Below are positions 1 through 8,981 of a stretch of 64,000 nt of DNA, one piece after another; within the stretch, counting starts at the first letter, position 1; each line of letters begins with the position of its first letter. The notes beneath the pieces are model-generated. The model did no database searches. It was given only the letters and a program-made list of their open reading frames with translations, and was not told where the DNA came from. The stretch is from PVC group bacterium (ex Bugula neritina AB1) (GTDB lineage: Bacteria > GCA-001730085): positions 1 to 64,000 of the forward strand of contig MDLB01000108.1 of NCBI GenBank assembly GCA_001730085.1. Direction: 5' to 3'. Made by a program: the position numbers and the translations under genes.

Positions 1-72
1 TTCTAAAATTTTATGGAGCGTTGGATTTCTTTTTGCAAAACGTTCATATGCTTCATAGCTTACAAAACTCAT
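1..72 (-). CDS. N-terminal fragment of an unidentified protein, cut by the window edge
   Basis: An ATG on the minus strand at 72 opens 24 codons that run off the left edge without a stop. The peptide begins MSFVSYEAYERF and has a soluble, charged composition. A purine-rich ribosome site (AGAGGGG) lies about ten bases upstream of the ATG, which supports this start. It points the same way as the gspDEF cluster, with a gene-free gap of 700 bases between them. Too little is visible to name a function, and chance coding cannot be excluded. Confidence 0.4.
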   Translation of the reverse strand, partial: MSFVSYEAYERFAKRNPTLHKILE

Positions 73-772
73 TTGTATTTTTTCCCCTCTATATCTATTT
101 ATTTTTTTGATCATAATCTTAGCCACTTTATCTTTGAATTATATTTATTTTTAGATTATTTAAGGCAATTCTTTATTCTATATTATACTTCAATTGTAAC
201 TATATGTGTATCTATTTTATGTGTTTTTTCTCTTTATAGTCTTAACTTTTATACTTTTTTTATTTTAGTGCAGAGGTTTCAAAAATTTTATTATTTAGAA
301 AAAAGCCGGATCTATTTGAGGATATGAACTTTTTTAGAAATGACAAACTATGGTAAACTTCTTTCAATAAAGTCTAATGGATATTTTGAACGGTCTCGAT
401 TTATAATTTTTATCTCATAGTGGATGTCATAACTATAGAGGCTTAAAGTCAAATGTTATGGGGCAGATGAAGGGTTAAAATGCCTATCTTTTATGTTTAA
501 TATACCTTGTCATTTTTTATGCAAAAATATTTTTCCTATGGGGATTGAGAGTGTCTTTTAATAGATACATTTTTATCTCTTATTGGTTTAAAAAAATCAT
601 GCTTATAAAGAAGATTTTTTACAAGACCGTAATCGGCTTCAAAATAACTACAGAATAAATAAAAAAGATGACTCAGTAAAGATTATCTTTGGGTTTAGAT
701 AGTTATTTCGCGTATCATATATTTTTTATTTTAAAAGAAATTTTTTATCTGATATTAAAGTCTTGAATTTTT
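73..772. other. Gene-free A+T-rich spacer
   Basis: About 700 bases separate gspF from the partial gene at the left edge. One open frame on the plus strand (13-327) has a phenylalanine/tyrosine/isoleucine-rich composition typical of chance reading of A+T-rich DNA and lacks family resemblance. No tRNA, clear terminator or repeat was seen. Confidence 0.5.
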
Positions 773-1999
773 TTAAGAAATCATGTGTGTTGCGTTCAGT
801 AGAGGCAAAAGTACGGACATGATGATGATCCCTACAATTAGCCCCATGCTTAAGATAAGGATGGGAGATAAAAGAGTAGTTATCGCTTTTAAAATAGAGC
901 GAGTGTCATTTTCATAAATAGAGGATATATTTTTCAGACTGTGAGTTAATGAGCCTGTTTTGTCTCCTATTGCTAACATTTGGACCATGAGGTCTGGAAA
1001 AACTAAAGGGTATTTTTTCATCGTGAGGTGCATGGCAACCCCTTTTTGAAGGCCTTCTTTGATATTTTTTATAGCATTTTTCATATATAAATTAAAAATG
1101 ATTTCTTGAGTGCAACTTAAAGCTGGAATAATAGATAATCCTCCTTCTGTAAGGATCCCTAAAGTGGAGCAAAAACGAGCGTTAGCTATTTTTTTTTGAA
1201 TAGGGCCGATGTAAGGAAGTTTAAGAGAAAAGTGATGCAGAAGTGGTTTCACTTTTCTATTATTTTTGAGGATTATAAAGAGAACGAAAGCTATAAAAAA
1301 GGATGAAATCAACGCTAAAAAATAGTGGCGGAAAAGGTCACTCAGTTGAACAATCACTTTCGTGATAAAAGGAAGGTCTTGTCCAAGATCTTCAAAAATA
1401 GTAACAAATCGAGGGATAACAAAACCTAGTATGATAGCGATGGATGAAACGCATGTTAGAGTTAGAATGACTGGGTAAATCAAGATCCCTTGAATCGTTT
1501 TTTTTAGATGAGCTTGTTCAGATAGAAAAATGTGAAGACGTTTAAAAATATAAGGAAGGTTACCGATTTCTTCTCCTGACTTTATTAAGCCAACATAAAA
1601 AGGTCTAAATGATGCACTTGAAGATTTTAAAGATTGAGATAAAGACTGTCCTTCTTGCAAGGACTGTAAAATTGCCTCACAGACATTTTTGAGAGGCGAG
1701 GATTTCTTTGATGTTTGACCAAGAGTTAAAATGGCTTGATCGATGGGGAATCCGGCTTCTAAAAGATTGGCACATGAGGAAGTGAAACTGAGTAATCGTT
1801 TACTGTTCAAAGATATTTTTTTTGAAGCAGAAGCAGAGAAAGAAAAAGATGTTTTTTCCTTTTTTTGTTTGACTTCAACAGGGATCCATTTGTTTTCATG
1901 AAGGGTTTCAATCGCGGCATTTTTATGAGGTGCTTCTAAGATGCCTTCATGAAAGTTTCCTTCATTATCGATAGCTTTGTATTCAAAAAAAGCGCTCAT
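773..1999 (-). CDS. gspF: Type II secretion / type IV pilus inner-membrane platform protein GspF (PilC family)
   Basis: At 408 residues this is the usual length for the GspF/PilC family. Those proteins sit in the inner membrane and couple the cytoplasmic assembly ATPase to pseudopilus or pilus assembly. The N-terminus (FEYKAIDNEGNFHEG) is the typical start of the family. Two homologous T2SSF domains follow, at roughly residues 65-190 and 270-395, with hydrophobic segments near 170-195, 220-243 and 375-400. The ATG overlaps the gspE stop by four bases (ATGA), so the two are translationally coupled. It is last in a gspD-gspE-gspF run. Family assignment is firm; whether the machine secretes proteins or builds a pilus is not shown. 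Confidence 0.9.
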   Translation of the reverse strand: MSAFFEYKAIDNEGNFHEGILEAPHKNAAIETLHENKWIPVEVKQKKEKTSFSFSASASKKISLNSKRLLSFTSSCANLLEAGFPIDQAILTLGQTSKKSSPLKNVCEAILQSLQEGQSLSQSLKSSSASFRPFYVGLIKSGEEIGNLPYIFKRLHIFLSEQAHLKKTIQGILIYPVILTLTCVSSIAIILGFVIPRFVTIFEDLGQDLPFITKVIVQLSDLFRHYFLALISSFFIAFVLFIILKNNRKVKPLLHHFSLKLPYIGPIQKKIANARFCSTLGILTEGGLSIIPALSCTQEIIFNLYMKNAIKNIKEGLQKGVAMHLTMKKYPLVFPDLMVQMLAIGDKTGSLTHSLKNISSIYENDTRSILKAITTLLSPILILSMGLIVGIIIMSVLLPLLNATHMIS

Positions 2000-3705
2000 T
2001 TGGAAAAACTTTCAGAAGAAGTTACTCTTAAGACTTCTTCTATCGTCGTTTCACCCTCTTTGACTTTTAATAAACCTTCCTCTTGGAGGAAAGACATCTT
2101 ATTTTTTTTAGCTTCTTTAAAGAGGGCTTTTTCATCAGCTTTTTGAATAATCTTTTCTTTTATATTGGGGGTGATTTCAAAAACTTCATAAATAGCTGAG
2201 CGACCTTTGTATCCTGTTTTCATGCATTCCGCACAGCCTAAACCTTCAAAAACATGACCTTGTCCATCTAAAATTTTTTCTAAACTTGGTATGTCACAGA
2301 TGTCTTCTTGATTTAAGATCTTTGCGGTTTTACAACTTGGACAGATTTTTCGAACCAAACGTTGAGCGACAATAGCTGTTATTGTTGATGAAATAAGATA
2401 AGGTTGTATCCCCATATTGATTAAGCGAGTCACAGTCCCTATGGAGTTATTGGTGTGTAATGTGCTCAAGACTAAATGTCCTGTAAGGGAAGAGCGCATT
2501 GCTACCTCAGCAGTTTCGTGATCTCGGATTTCTCCTAGCATGATCACATCTGGATCTTGACGAAGTATATGGCGTAAAGCGGTTGGGAAATTAAAATTAA
2601 TAGATTTTTTGATATTCACCTGATTGATACGATCCAATTTATATTCAACGGGATCTTCTAATGTTATGATCTTTTTTTCATGAGACTGTATATGCATCAA
2701 TGCCGCATAGAGAGAGGTAGTTTTACCCGAACCTGTTGGACCGGTTAACAAGACTATTCCATGAGGCTTTTCAATAGCGGATGCGAAAGTTTTTAAAGAC
2801 TTTTCACGGAGACCTAACTGTTCAAGGTTTAGCAGCTTGTGGTTTTTATCAAGAAGCCTTAGAACAAGACCTTCTCCGTGTATAGAGGGGAGTGTTGAGG
2901 CCCGAAGATCTATGTTTGCAGTGTTTGTTGTATAGGAAAAACGTCCATCTTGAGGTAATCGTTGTTCAGCAATATTCATATTCGAGAGCAATTTTATGCG
3001 AGAAATGATTACAGAAAACATTTCCTCGGGTGGAGACTTCATATCATGGAGAATACCGTCTATCCTGTAACGAATGATTGAGTTTTTCTTATACCTTTCA
3101 ATATGGATATCACTTGCTTGTTTCTCGATAGCTTGCTGTATGATTAAATCTACGAGTTTTATAATGGGTGCATCATTAGCTGCTTGCTCAGCTGATTTAG
3201 AGTGATCTAAGTCTTGAGACATATCATCATGAACGTCATCAACCAATGAGTCTAAAGATAGTCTTTCATGCAGAGAAACATTGTCTTGGTTAGAAAAAAC
3301 ATCCGATAAGGAGGAAGAAGTACATATACCTGCTTCAACGTCTTTATCTAACATGAATGAAATTTCTTCCAAAGCTTGTATATTTAAAGGGTCAGCCATA
3401 GCTATAAAAATAGAAGACTCATTTTCGTCATAAGGAACAAGTTCATTTTCTCTACAATATTGTTGAGGTAAAAGAGACAAAGTATCTTTTGATATCGAGA
3501 AATCTTCCAAAGGAACAATAGGTAATCCACTATGTTGACTTAAAGCTTCTAAGAGCTGCTGTGAAGTTATGTGACCTAAGGAGACAGCTGTTTTTCCTAA
3601 GCGACTTTTCGTGATGCTTGATTCAAGCAAACACTCTTCTAATTTTTTCTTATTCAGAAGTCTCTTGCGAATAAGAAGTTGCCCCAAAGTCCCCTTTTTT
3701 TTCAT
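1996..3705 (-). CDS. gspE: Type II secretion / type IV pilus assembly ATPase GspE (PilB family)
   Basis: This is a hexameric cytoplasmic ATPase that powers pseudopilin or pilin assembly. The 569 residues show an N-terminal MshEN-type domain (from about residue 5), a linker, and the T2SSE ATPase core. The core has Walker A GPTGSGKTT near residues 322-330, an Asp box and Walker B (DPDVIMLGEIRD) near 390, and a His box (STLHT). The zinc tetracysteine CPSC...CAEC lies in the C-terminal region, as expected for GspE/PilB and not for the retraction ATPase PilT. Four-base overlaps with gspD upstream and gspF downstream indicate a single translation-coupled operon. Confidence 0.94.
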   Translation of the reverse strand: MKKKGTLGQLLIRKRLLNKKKLEECLLESSITKSRLGKTAVSLGHITSQQLLEALSQHSGLPIVPLEDFSISKDTLSLLPQQYCRENELVPYDENESSIFIAMADPLNIQALEEISFMLDKDVEAGICTSSSLSDVFSNQDNVSLHERLSLDSLVDDVHDDMSQDLDHSKSAEQAANDAPIIKLVDLIIQQAIEKQASDIHIERYKKNSIIRYRIDGILHDMKSPPEEMFSVIISRIKLLSNMNIAEQRLPQDGRFSYTTNTANIDLRASTLPSIHGEGLVLRLLDKNHKLLNLEQLGLREKSLKTFASAIEKPHGIVLLTGPTGSGKTTSLYAALMHIQSHEKKIITLEDPVEYKLDRINQVNIKKSINFNFPTALRHILRQDPDVIMLGEIRDHETAEVAMRSSLTGHLVLSTLHTNNSIGTVTRLINMGIQPYLISSTITAIVAQRLVRKICPSCKTAKILNQEDICDIPSLEKILDGQGHVFEGLGCAECMKTGYKGRSAIYEVFEITPNIKEKIIQKADEKALFKEAKKNKMSFLQEEGLLKVKEGETTIEEVLRVTSSESFSK

Positions 3706-6461
3706 AAAAGTCTGTCTTGGTGCAAGATTTTTTCAACTTCTTTGTCCCACTCAGAAAATTTTCTGGAGTGCTTTAATTGGAAACCAGTTTCTTCAGTGTT
3801 TAAAGTCTGATGCCAACCGAGCTGATCAACCTGTTTGGAAAATGTTGAATCTGTTTTCTTAGTGAAAAATTTTGGATGCCCCACGCGTCTAACGACTGTA
3901 ACATGGGTGCTAGGATCTTTTTTTATCAAAGGGCCAAACGGGGAATCGGTATGTTGTTTCTGATTGTATGACATGGGGTAGGAAGGTTTTGTAGGTTGAC
4001 TTTGTCCAGAAGAGATAAAGGGGCTTTGGTTATGAAAATTTTGAGAAGAGTGAGGGTGTCTAGATAAGTCAATATTGTTGTGGGTATGAAAATTTTGGGA
4101 TTGGTGATTGTTTCTAGGCGAGTAAATATCATTGGGGGTGCGGTTATGAAAGGCTTGGCGAGGGGCTTGGGTTTTCCAAGAAGGTCTAAAGGTATTTTGA
4201 CTCTGGAAAACCTGCGAAGGGGCAGTACGTTGGAACTGTGAATGACCTGAATCGCAAATAGTATTCAAATGCCTTGGAACAGGTAGTTGATGATGAGGAT
4301 TTTGAGGTGCGGAGAGTGAGAAGTGATCTTGCTGAAAGAAGCTTTCTTGAGAAGGTGTTGGTGATAATGGGGATACTTTTCCCCTATTGGGTGTGGGGAA
4401 TGAAGCATGCTGAGATTTTTGAGAGTAAGCTTGGTGTGATGTAACATGCTGAGAGTTTTGAGAGTAAGCTTGGTGTGGTGTAACATGTTGAGAGTTTTGA
4501 GAATAAGATTGATGAGATGGAACATTTGCTATTTTTTTTTGAGGAGCACCATAAAACGCACGAGAAAAGGAAGGTGAAGTCAAGGTTTTCGTAGCAGAAT
4601 AGGGGTGTTTTTTTTGTGAGAATAGAGGTGCCTTCGAATTTTTATTTGGAGTTTGAATTTCATTATCATTCGAAATAGTAGGAGTTATATAAAACACCAA
4701 CTCGGTACGATGTTTTGTTATGCCCTTATTTTGAAGAATGTCTTTAATAAGAGGGACTTTTGAGAGGAATGGGATACGGCTCTGATTTTCTTTCTCTAAC
4801 GTTTGTATAAGACCACCAATCACAATAGTTTTACCATTTTGGATTTTAAGGACAGTTTTAGCCTTGCGTTTAGTTGTCTGAGGCAAGTTATCTGAACTTA
4901 AACTTCCTGTAGCACTACTGACCTCTGGTTCAATCTCTAGGTTTATTTGATCGCTACCTGTTATCCAAGGTCTAATTTTTAATTTGACACCAGACTCAAT
5001 AGTACGAGGTGTTCCAACTGGCTCAAGCCTAGAAGATGTTTCATTATAACGAAGTTCTCGGAAACGGTCTTCTGTTAAGACATCAATGGTTGCCTCTTTT
5101 CCATTTAAGGTCCAAATACTGGGGTTTGCCGTGACTTTTGCTTTATTATTTTGAATCAAAGATTGGAGATTTAACTTAAAAGCTCTTGTTAATGATTTAG
5201 CAACATCATAGGTAAGGTTAAGAGTATTCGGGATGCTTGGAGAAAGGTCAAGGCGAGAGTGCTCGTTACCAAAAGAGCCCTGAATATCTCTCAAGTTAAG
5301 GCCATGTGTTTTGTTTGCAGAAAGATCGTATTCTATGATTAAAACGTCTATTTTTATTTGAGGAACAGGTTTATCTATTTCTTTTAAAAAGGCTTCAACT
5401 TCTTTCACGAGAGAGGGAGAGCCAGCGATTGAGATGGCATTTTGTTCTTCAAAAAACTGAAGGTTAGAAGAAGGTATAGATGGAGGAAGTTTCTTGATAA
5501 CTTCTTCAGCACGTAGATGTTTCAAATTATAAAGGCTTGACTCTATGAAGAATCTAGAATGGCCCTGAAGGTCATCGCCATTCCCTATAACGTAAACATC
5601 TCGATATTTGCGATATTGAAAACCACTCCCTGTTAAAATGAGGCGAATAATGGTTTCAATACTTTCATTTTTGACAACAGCATTCACATTACCTTTAACA
5701 TAGGAGCTGCAGACAATACTTGTTCCTGTTTGAAGAGAGATTTCTTGAAGAACAGCTCTCACAGGTGCTTCATAAGCTTCTATTGATAATAGATCATTCA
5801 TATAAGAGATTTTAAACTTTTGTGGGCGGGAAGCTCTTTCGATGGAATAAATATGTTTATCTTTTTTTAAGGTGTAGCGGTTATCTTTCAAAATGGCTTC
5901 CATCCCTTTGAATAAATCTACGTTTTCCATTTTCGCCGAAACGCGTCCTCTCAAGTTAGCACTAAAAGCGATATTAATGTCGGTTTGGTTAGAGATTTCT
6001 TGAATGATATCGGGAAGACTTGCTTCATGTGCGAGCAAGTTAATCAGACCATCTTTAACCGTGAGGTGAAACTTTTTATTTTGTTTTTCCATACTCGATA
6101 TTTTAGGTTTGTTTGAAACGTAGTAAAGACCATTCTTTTTGGTGAAAGTTGCGCCAATTGACTCTAAAAGATAAGAGAGGCTTTCTTCAAAATTTAGACT
6201 GTTCAAATGGATAGTCACGTTTCCAGAAACGTCTGATGCTTTAACAATATTGACGCCATTTTGTATAGATAAAGCCCTTAAAACATCTTGAATAGGGACA
6301 TCATAAAAATCCAAGCTCATGCTATTTAAGACTTGGCCTTTTCCAGAATTAAAAGACTTAGATAAAAATCTATCACTTGTTGGGGCGATTTCCCCTGTTG
6401 CTATCGAAGAAAAAAAACATATATTGAGTATGCCCAAAAGGGGCATTTTTCTTATTTTCAT
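3702..6461 (-). CDS. gspD: Secretin GspD/PilQ-like with three STN modules and a long low-complexity tail
   Basis: Outer-membrane secretin channel partner of gspE and gspF. I place the start at the ATG at 6461, which has AGGA eight bases upstream and opens a signal peptide (MKIRKMPLLGILNICFF). The frame stays open to 6563, but those extra codons look non-coding. Of 919 residues, about 47-117, 143-208 and 225-292 are three related STN-like periplasmic modules. An N1-type domain follows (about 308-365), then the secretin core (about 370-597) with VTANPS, an IRPWI strand and IVIGGLIQ. Residues about 598-919 are rich in Q, S, N, H and P and look disordered. Secretins normally end soon after the core, so the tail is unusual. 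Confidence 0.9.
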   Translation of the reverse strand: MKIRKMPLLGILNICFFSSIATGEIAPTSDRFLSKSFNSGKGQVLNSMSLDFYDVPIQDVLRALSIQNGVNIVKASDVSGNVTIHLNSLNFEESLSYLLESIGATFTKKNGLYYVSNKPKISSMEKQNKKFHLTVKDGLINLLAHEASLPDIIQEISNQTDINIAFSANLRGRVSAKMENVDLFKGMEAILKDNRYTLKKDKHIYSIERASRPQKFKISYMNDLLSIEAYEAPVRAVLQEISLQTGTSIVCSSYVKGNVNAVVKNESIETIIRLILTGSGFQYRKYRDVYVIGNGDDLQGHSRFFIESSLYNLKHLRAEEVIKKLPPSIPSSNLQFFEEQNAISIAGSPSLVKEVEAFLKEIDKPVPQIKIDVLIIEYDLSANKTHGLNLRDIQGSFGNEHSRLDLSPSIPNTLNLTYDVAKSLTRAFKLNLQSLIQNNKAKVTANPSIWTLNGKEATIDVLTEDRFRELRYNETSSRLEPVGTPRTIESGVKLKIRPWITGSDQINLEIEPEVSSATGSLSSDNLPQTTKRKAKTVLKIQNGKTIVIGGLIQTLEKENQSRIPFLSKVPLIKDILQNKGITKHRTELVFYITPTISNDNEIQTPNKNSKAPLFSQKKHPYSATKTLTSPSFSRAFYGAPQKKIANVPSHQSYSQNSQHVTPHQAYSQNSQHVTSHQAYSQKSQHASFPTPNRGKVSPLSPTPSQESFFQQDHFSLSAPQNPHHQLPVPRHLNTICDSGHSQFQRTAPSQVFQSQNTFRPSWKTQAPRQAFHNRTPNDIYSPRNNHQSQNFHTHNNIDLSRHPHSSQNFHNQSPFISSGQSQPTKPSYPMSYNQKQHTDSPFGPLIKKDPSTHVTVVRRVGHPKFFTKKTDSTFSKQVDQLGWHQTLNTEETGFQLKHSRKFSEWDKEVEKILHQDRLL
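4406..4524 (-). repeat. Three tandem 39-bp repeats inside the secretin tail
   Basis: Three in-frame copies of a 39-base unit encode a 13-residue motif (HQAYSQNSQHVT and close variants). Copies differ at only a few bases, so the expansion looks recent. The repeat lies in the disordered C-terminal tail of the secretin and could vary in copy number without shifting frame. Confidence 0.75.
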
Positions 6462-6586
6462 GAAAATATTCCTGTGGTTTAGACCTCTGCACATCATATT
6501 ATTTACCATTTTTCCTAAAGAACATAGTTGAGCTTGCAGCGAAATATCGATAGAGACGAGCATCTATGATAAAAAATATAGACAGA

Positions 6587-6595
6587 ATTATATCA
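6587..6595 (-). promoter_or_regulatory. Probable extended -10 promoter for gspDEF
   Basis: On the minus strand TGATATAAT combines a consensus -10 (TATAAT) with an extended -10 TG. It lies about 125 bases before the chosen gspD start. No good -35 is present at 17 bases, consistent with an extended -10 promoter. The rest of the spacer up to 6945 holds no recognisable gene. Confidence 0.4.
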
Positions 6596-6945
6596 TGTAA
6601 TGATAGATAAAGAAACCTCTCTATAGTATCGATAATCTCTTTAAAAGTTATGAGGTATTAAAGGCTAGAGGATTCTAATCTAATAAAGGAAAATTATAGG
6701 AAATAAAAGTTATAGATAAGGTGATTTTTAGGTGTTATAGGGATATAAAATAATAACGTAAATGATTTATTAAAACTAGATGGAGGCTAAATCGATCATT
6801 TTTTGCTGACTCAGTCTTTTGAGTGGCGAAAGTGTCACGAAATGAAATGTTTTAAGAGCGAGTCATGGCAGGCATTTCCATCTTTGCTTCGGTTCTATTT
6901 TTATCATTAAAATTATCTCTTGTATTTTTTAATATTGCTGGTATG

Positions 6946-8148
6946 TTAAGAGGAAGTTGATCGGTTTCTTTGATATCTATAATTAGAGTCGCTAGTAAGC
7001 CTTGGCTTGCTAGAACAATAAGGGCATTTAGGTGTTTTATTATTTCTCATTTCATTTATACTAGCTTCAAATTCTGCGTAGCATAATTTGCACTTCCAGA
7101 TATGTTGCTCCCCATCGTCTATAACATTTTCTGATTTAAATTCAAATGGAAAGCTAGGATTACTCGTGAAAGATTTGATGCTTTTCAATGTGTATTTATT
7201 GGGATTTGAGGGTTTAGGTCTTTTTATACGCGTAGGGTTGTTTTTCTCTGTAATCTCTAATGTGCTTTTCTGTTTTCTTTTTTTGCATTCCCAAGAATAG
7301 ATCTCTTTATTTGTCGTATATTTTTCAGAGAGGAATAGGCCTTCTTTTTGAGCTGCTATATTTTTTGCGTGATCGATAGTTAATCTTCGACGTTTTGTAG
7401 AGCATTTAGAGCATAATCTCCTTCTAAAATCAGATAATGTAGCCCACCAAGTATGGCTGTTAGTGCAACCCCATTCATATCTAGTTTTATTGTTCGTATA
7501 GCTGTTAGATAGAAATTGCATACCTTTATCTGTAGCTATTTTTTGGACCTCGTCAAGAGTGTATTTTACTGACTTTCGTGAGCATATGATACAGGTAAAG
7601 TTTTTTCTAGTGAAGTTCTTTTTTGAACTAGATATTTTATGACCTTTAGGACATTCAAAGGGAAGTGGTGTAAGTTGATTTTTATACATATTAGCCTTAA
7701 ATAAGCAAGAGTAGCCCTTATCCTCTGCTATTTGTTTAATTTTTTTATAAATTAGATCCTTTCTTTGTGATGAACGGTTACAGCCAGGGCACCCCGCACC
7801 TCTTTTTAAAGCAGCAATAGTGGTTTTCCAAGTATGTTTTTTGTCACACTTAATCAATATTTTGTCGTCCATTCTTTTTATTTGTTTAGTTTTGCAAACA
7901 TATTTCCTTCCCTTAATTAAATCTTTTATTTCCTGAAGTTTAAAGTTATAGAAATCCAAATTATTAACGGTATCGGTTGGCATATCTGTAGATTCTCTGC
8001 TAGGATCTTCTCTTTCTTTATTGTTATTTTTATTGCAAGTCGGACAACCTGATCCTTTTTGTAAATTAGATACACTCTCTTTAAAGGAGTGATTCTTTTG
8101 GCATGCCCAAAGGTGTTTTGTTGTAGATTTTTCATATTTATTAGACAA
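6946..8148 (-). CDS. Multi-repeat zinc-ribbon protein (DUF4379-like modules)
   Basis: The open frame from a TTG at 8148 encodes 400 residues built from five or six modules of about 55-65 residues. The intact modules follow the pattern W/F-x-C-x2-(G)H-x-W...CPxC, a treble-clef or zinc-ribbon type seen in DUF4379-like proteins. Clear copies end in GCPTC, GCPGC, CIIC, CSKC and CPYC; one copy has lost its cysteines. The same frame stays open upstream to 8400 and encodes another full module, so the TTG is not the natural start. No enzyme domain is visible in this part. The protein probably binds nucleic acid (inference). An IS256 relic lies just beyond. The gene is probably broken or frameshift-expressed (see next entry). 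Confidence 0.6.
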   Translation of the reverse strand: MSNKYEKSTTKHLWACQKNHSFKESVSNLQKGSGCPTCNKNNNKEREDPSRESTDMPTDTVNNLDFYNFKLQEIKDLIKGRKYVCKTKQIKRMDDKILIKCDKKHTWKTTIAALKRGAGCPGCNRSSQRKDLIYKKIKQIAEDKGYSCLFKANMYKNQLTPLPFECPKGHKISSSKKNFTRKNFTCIICSRKSVKYTLDEVQKIATDKGMQFLSNSYTNNKTRYEWGCTNSHTWWATLSDFRRRLCSKCSTKRRRLTIDHAKNIAAQKEGLFLSEKYTTNKEIYSWECKKRKQKSTLEITEKNNPTRIKRPKPSNPNKYTLKSIKSFTSNPSFPFEFKSENVIDDGEQHIWKCKLCYAEFEASINEMRNNKTPKCPYCSSKPRLTSDSNYRYQRNRSTSS

Positions 8149-8678
8149 AAATTGAATGGATTTTTCGTCTTCTATGCTTTTGAGGGTGGGAGTAGTTCGT
8201 CTTTTTTTTATAGTACATTTTTTACAAGAAAAGGTCTTTCTTGTAAAATTGCTTACTGAAGAGAGTATTTTATGTTTTTTAGGACATGAAAAAAGAAGCT
8301 TTATACGTTGATCTGTATATTCGTGGGCCTGAAATAAGCAATTATACCCATTTTGTTTAGCGAAAATTTGTATATATGCAAATCTTTTTTTCTTGGGTTT
8401 TTATAAGCTGGTGGTGATTCTTCGGGACCTAAGTCGATAGTGTCAAAATTCACATCAGCCCCAAGTTGATCGTTTAACATTTGATATTCGAAGATATTAT
8501 AAGCATCTTTGTAAGCATCTGGATGTAACTTCTTATGTTTGTTAATAGCTTTCTCAACTGTAGTTTTGAAAGAACATAGATCACAATGGTATATATGTTT
8601 CGTATTTCTTAAATTTAGCAGATTACTTTCTATAGATAAAGAAAATCCTTTTGGTAAAAAAAAATGAAATAAAAAAGA
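8149..8678 (-). pseudogene. Upstream part of the zinc-ribbon gene: extra module, frameshift and C2H2-like finger
   Basis: From 8400 down to 8149 the frame of the 400-residue protein continues without a stop. It encodes a further module (NYGNQKAF region, CPKKH...CKKC). Upstream of 8400 coding jumps to another frame that runs from 8678. That frame contains a C2H2-like finger at 8523-8590 (YHCDLCSFKT ... HKKLH), then an acidic linker ending PPAYKNPRKK. The two frames join through a -1 shift at a run of seven A (A AAA AAA in the upstream frame, plus-strand positions 8385-8391). No ATG, GTG or TTG precedes the finger after the stop at 8679, so the 5' end is missing or degraded. I read this as a decaying gene; programmed frameshifting or a homopolymer sequencing error are alternatives. 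Confidence 0.55.
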
Positions 8679-8695
8679 TCAAGACATAGTTAATA

Positions 8696-8981
8696 AAAGC
8701 ATTAATAGAAGAGGAAGAAAATCAAGATTTATTTGGACAGGAATGATTTTTCCAAAAACTTAAGAGAGAGCCTAGCAAATGAAATATTCGAATGAAAACT
8801 GGAGGATCATTTAGGGTATAAAAAACACGGAAAAGCTCTTCAATTCCAAGAAAACAGACGAAATGGTTATTATGATAAATCACTTTTTAGTGATCAGAAC
8901 CCTCTTTCTGTGGAAATACTCTGAGATCGTAAGAATAGTTTTGAACCAAGACTAGTGAAAAAGGAATATGGATTCGGTAGG
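8696..8981 (+). pseudogene. Decayed IS256-family transposase fragment
   Basis: Conceptual translation gives the N-terminal hallmark of IS256/Mutator-type transposases: DLFGQE, then LEDHLGYKKHG, ENRRNGYYDKS and DRKNSFEPRLVKK, in the right order and spacing (compare the family pattern HLGY...NGY...PRDR..SFEP). The frame is interrupted by TGA codons at 8744 and in the EIFE-KLED and EIL-DRK positions, and by one frame change near 8766. The DDE catalytic region is absent. It is a dead N-terminal remnant lying between the broken zinc-ribbon gene and the small zinc-ribbon membrane protein gene, marking this patch as a past insertion site. Confidence 0.72.

Noticed and set aside
13-327. 104-codon plus-strand open frame at the left edge
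   Set aside because: F/Y/I/L-rich composition is typical of chance frames in A+T-rich DNA. It overlaps a better-supported minus-strand start at 72 and has no ribosome site or recognisable motif.
8744-8930. TGA codons in the transposase relic as evidence for TGA recoding
   Set aside because: fusA, rpsK and several other genes end in TGA at the expected C-terminus. The relic also has a frame change, so decay is the simpler reading.
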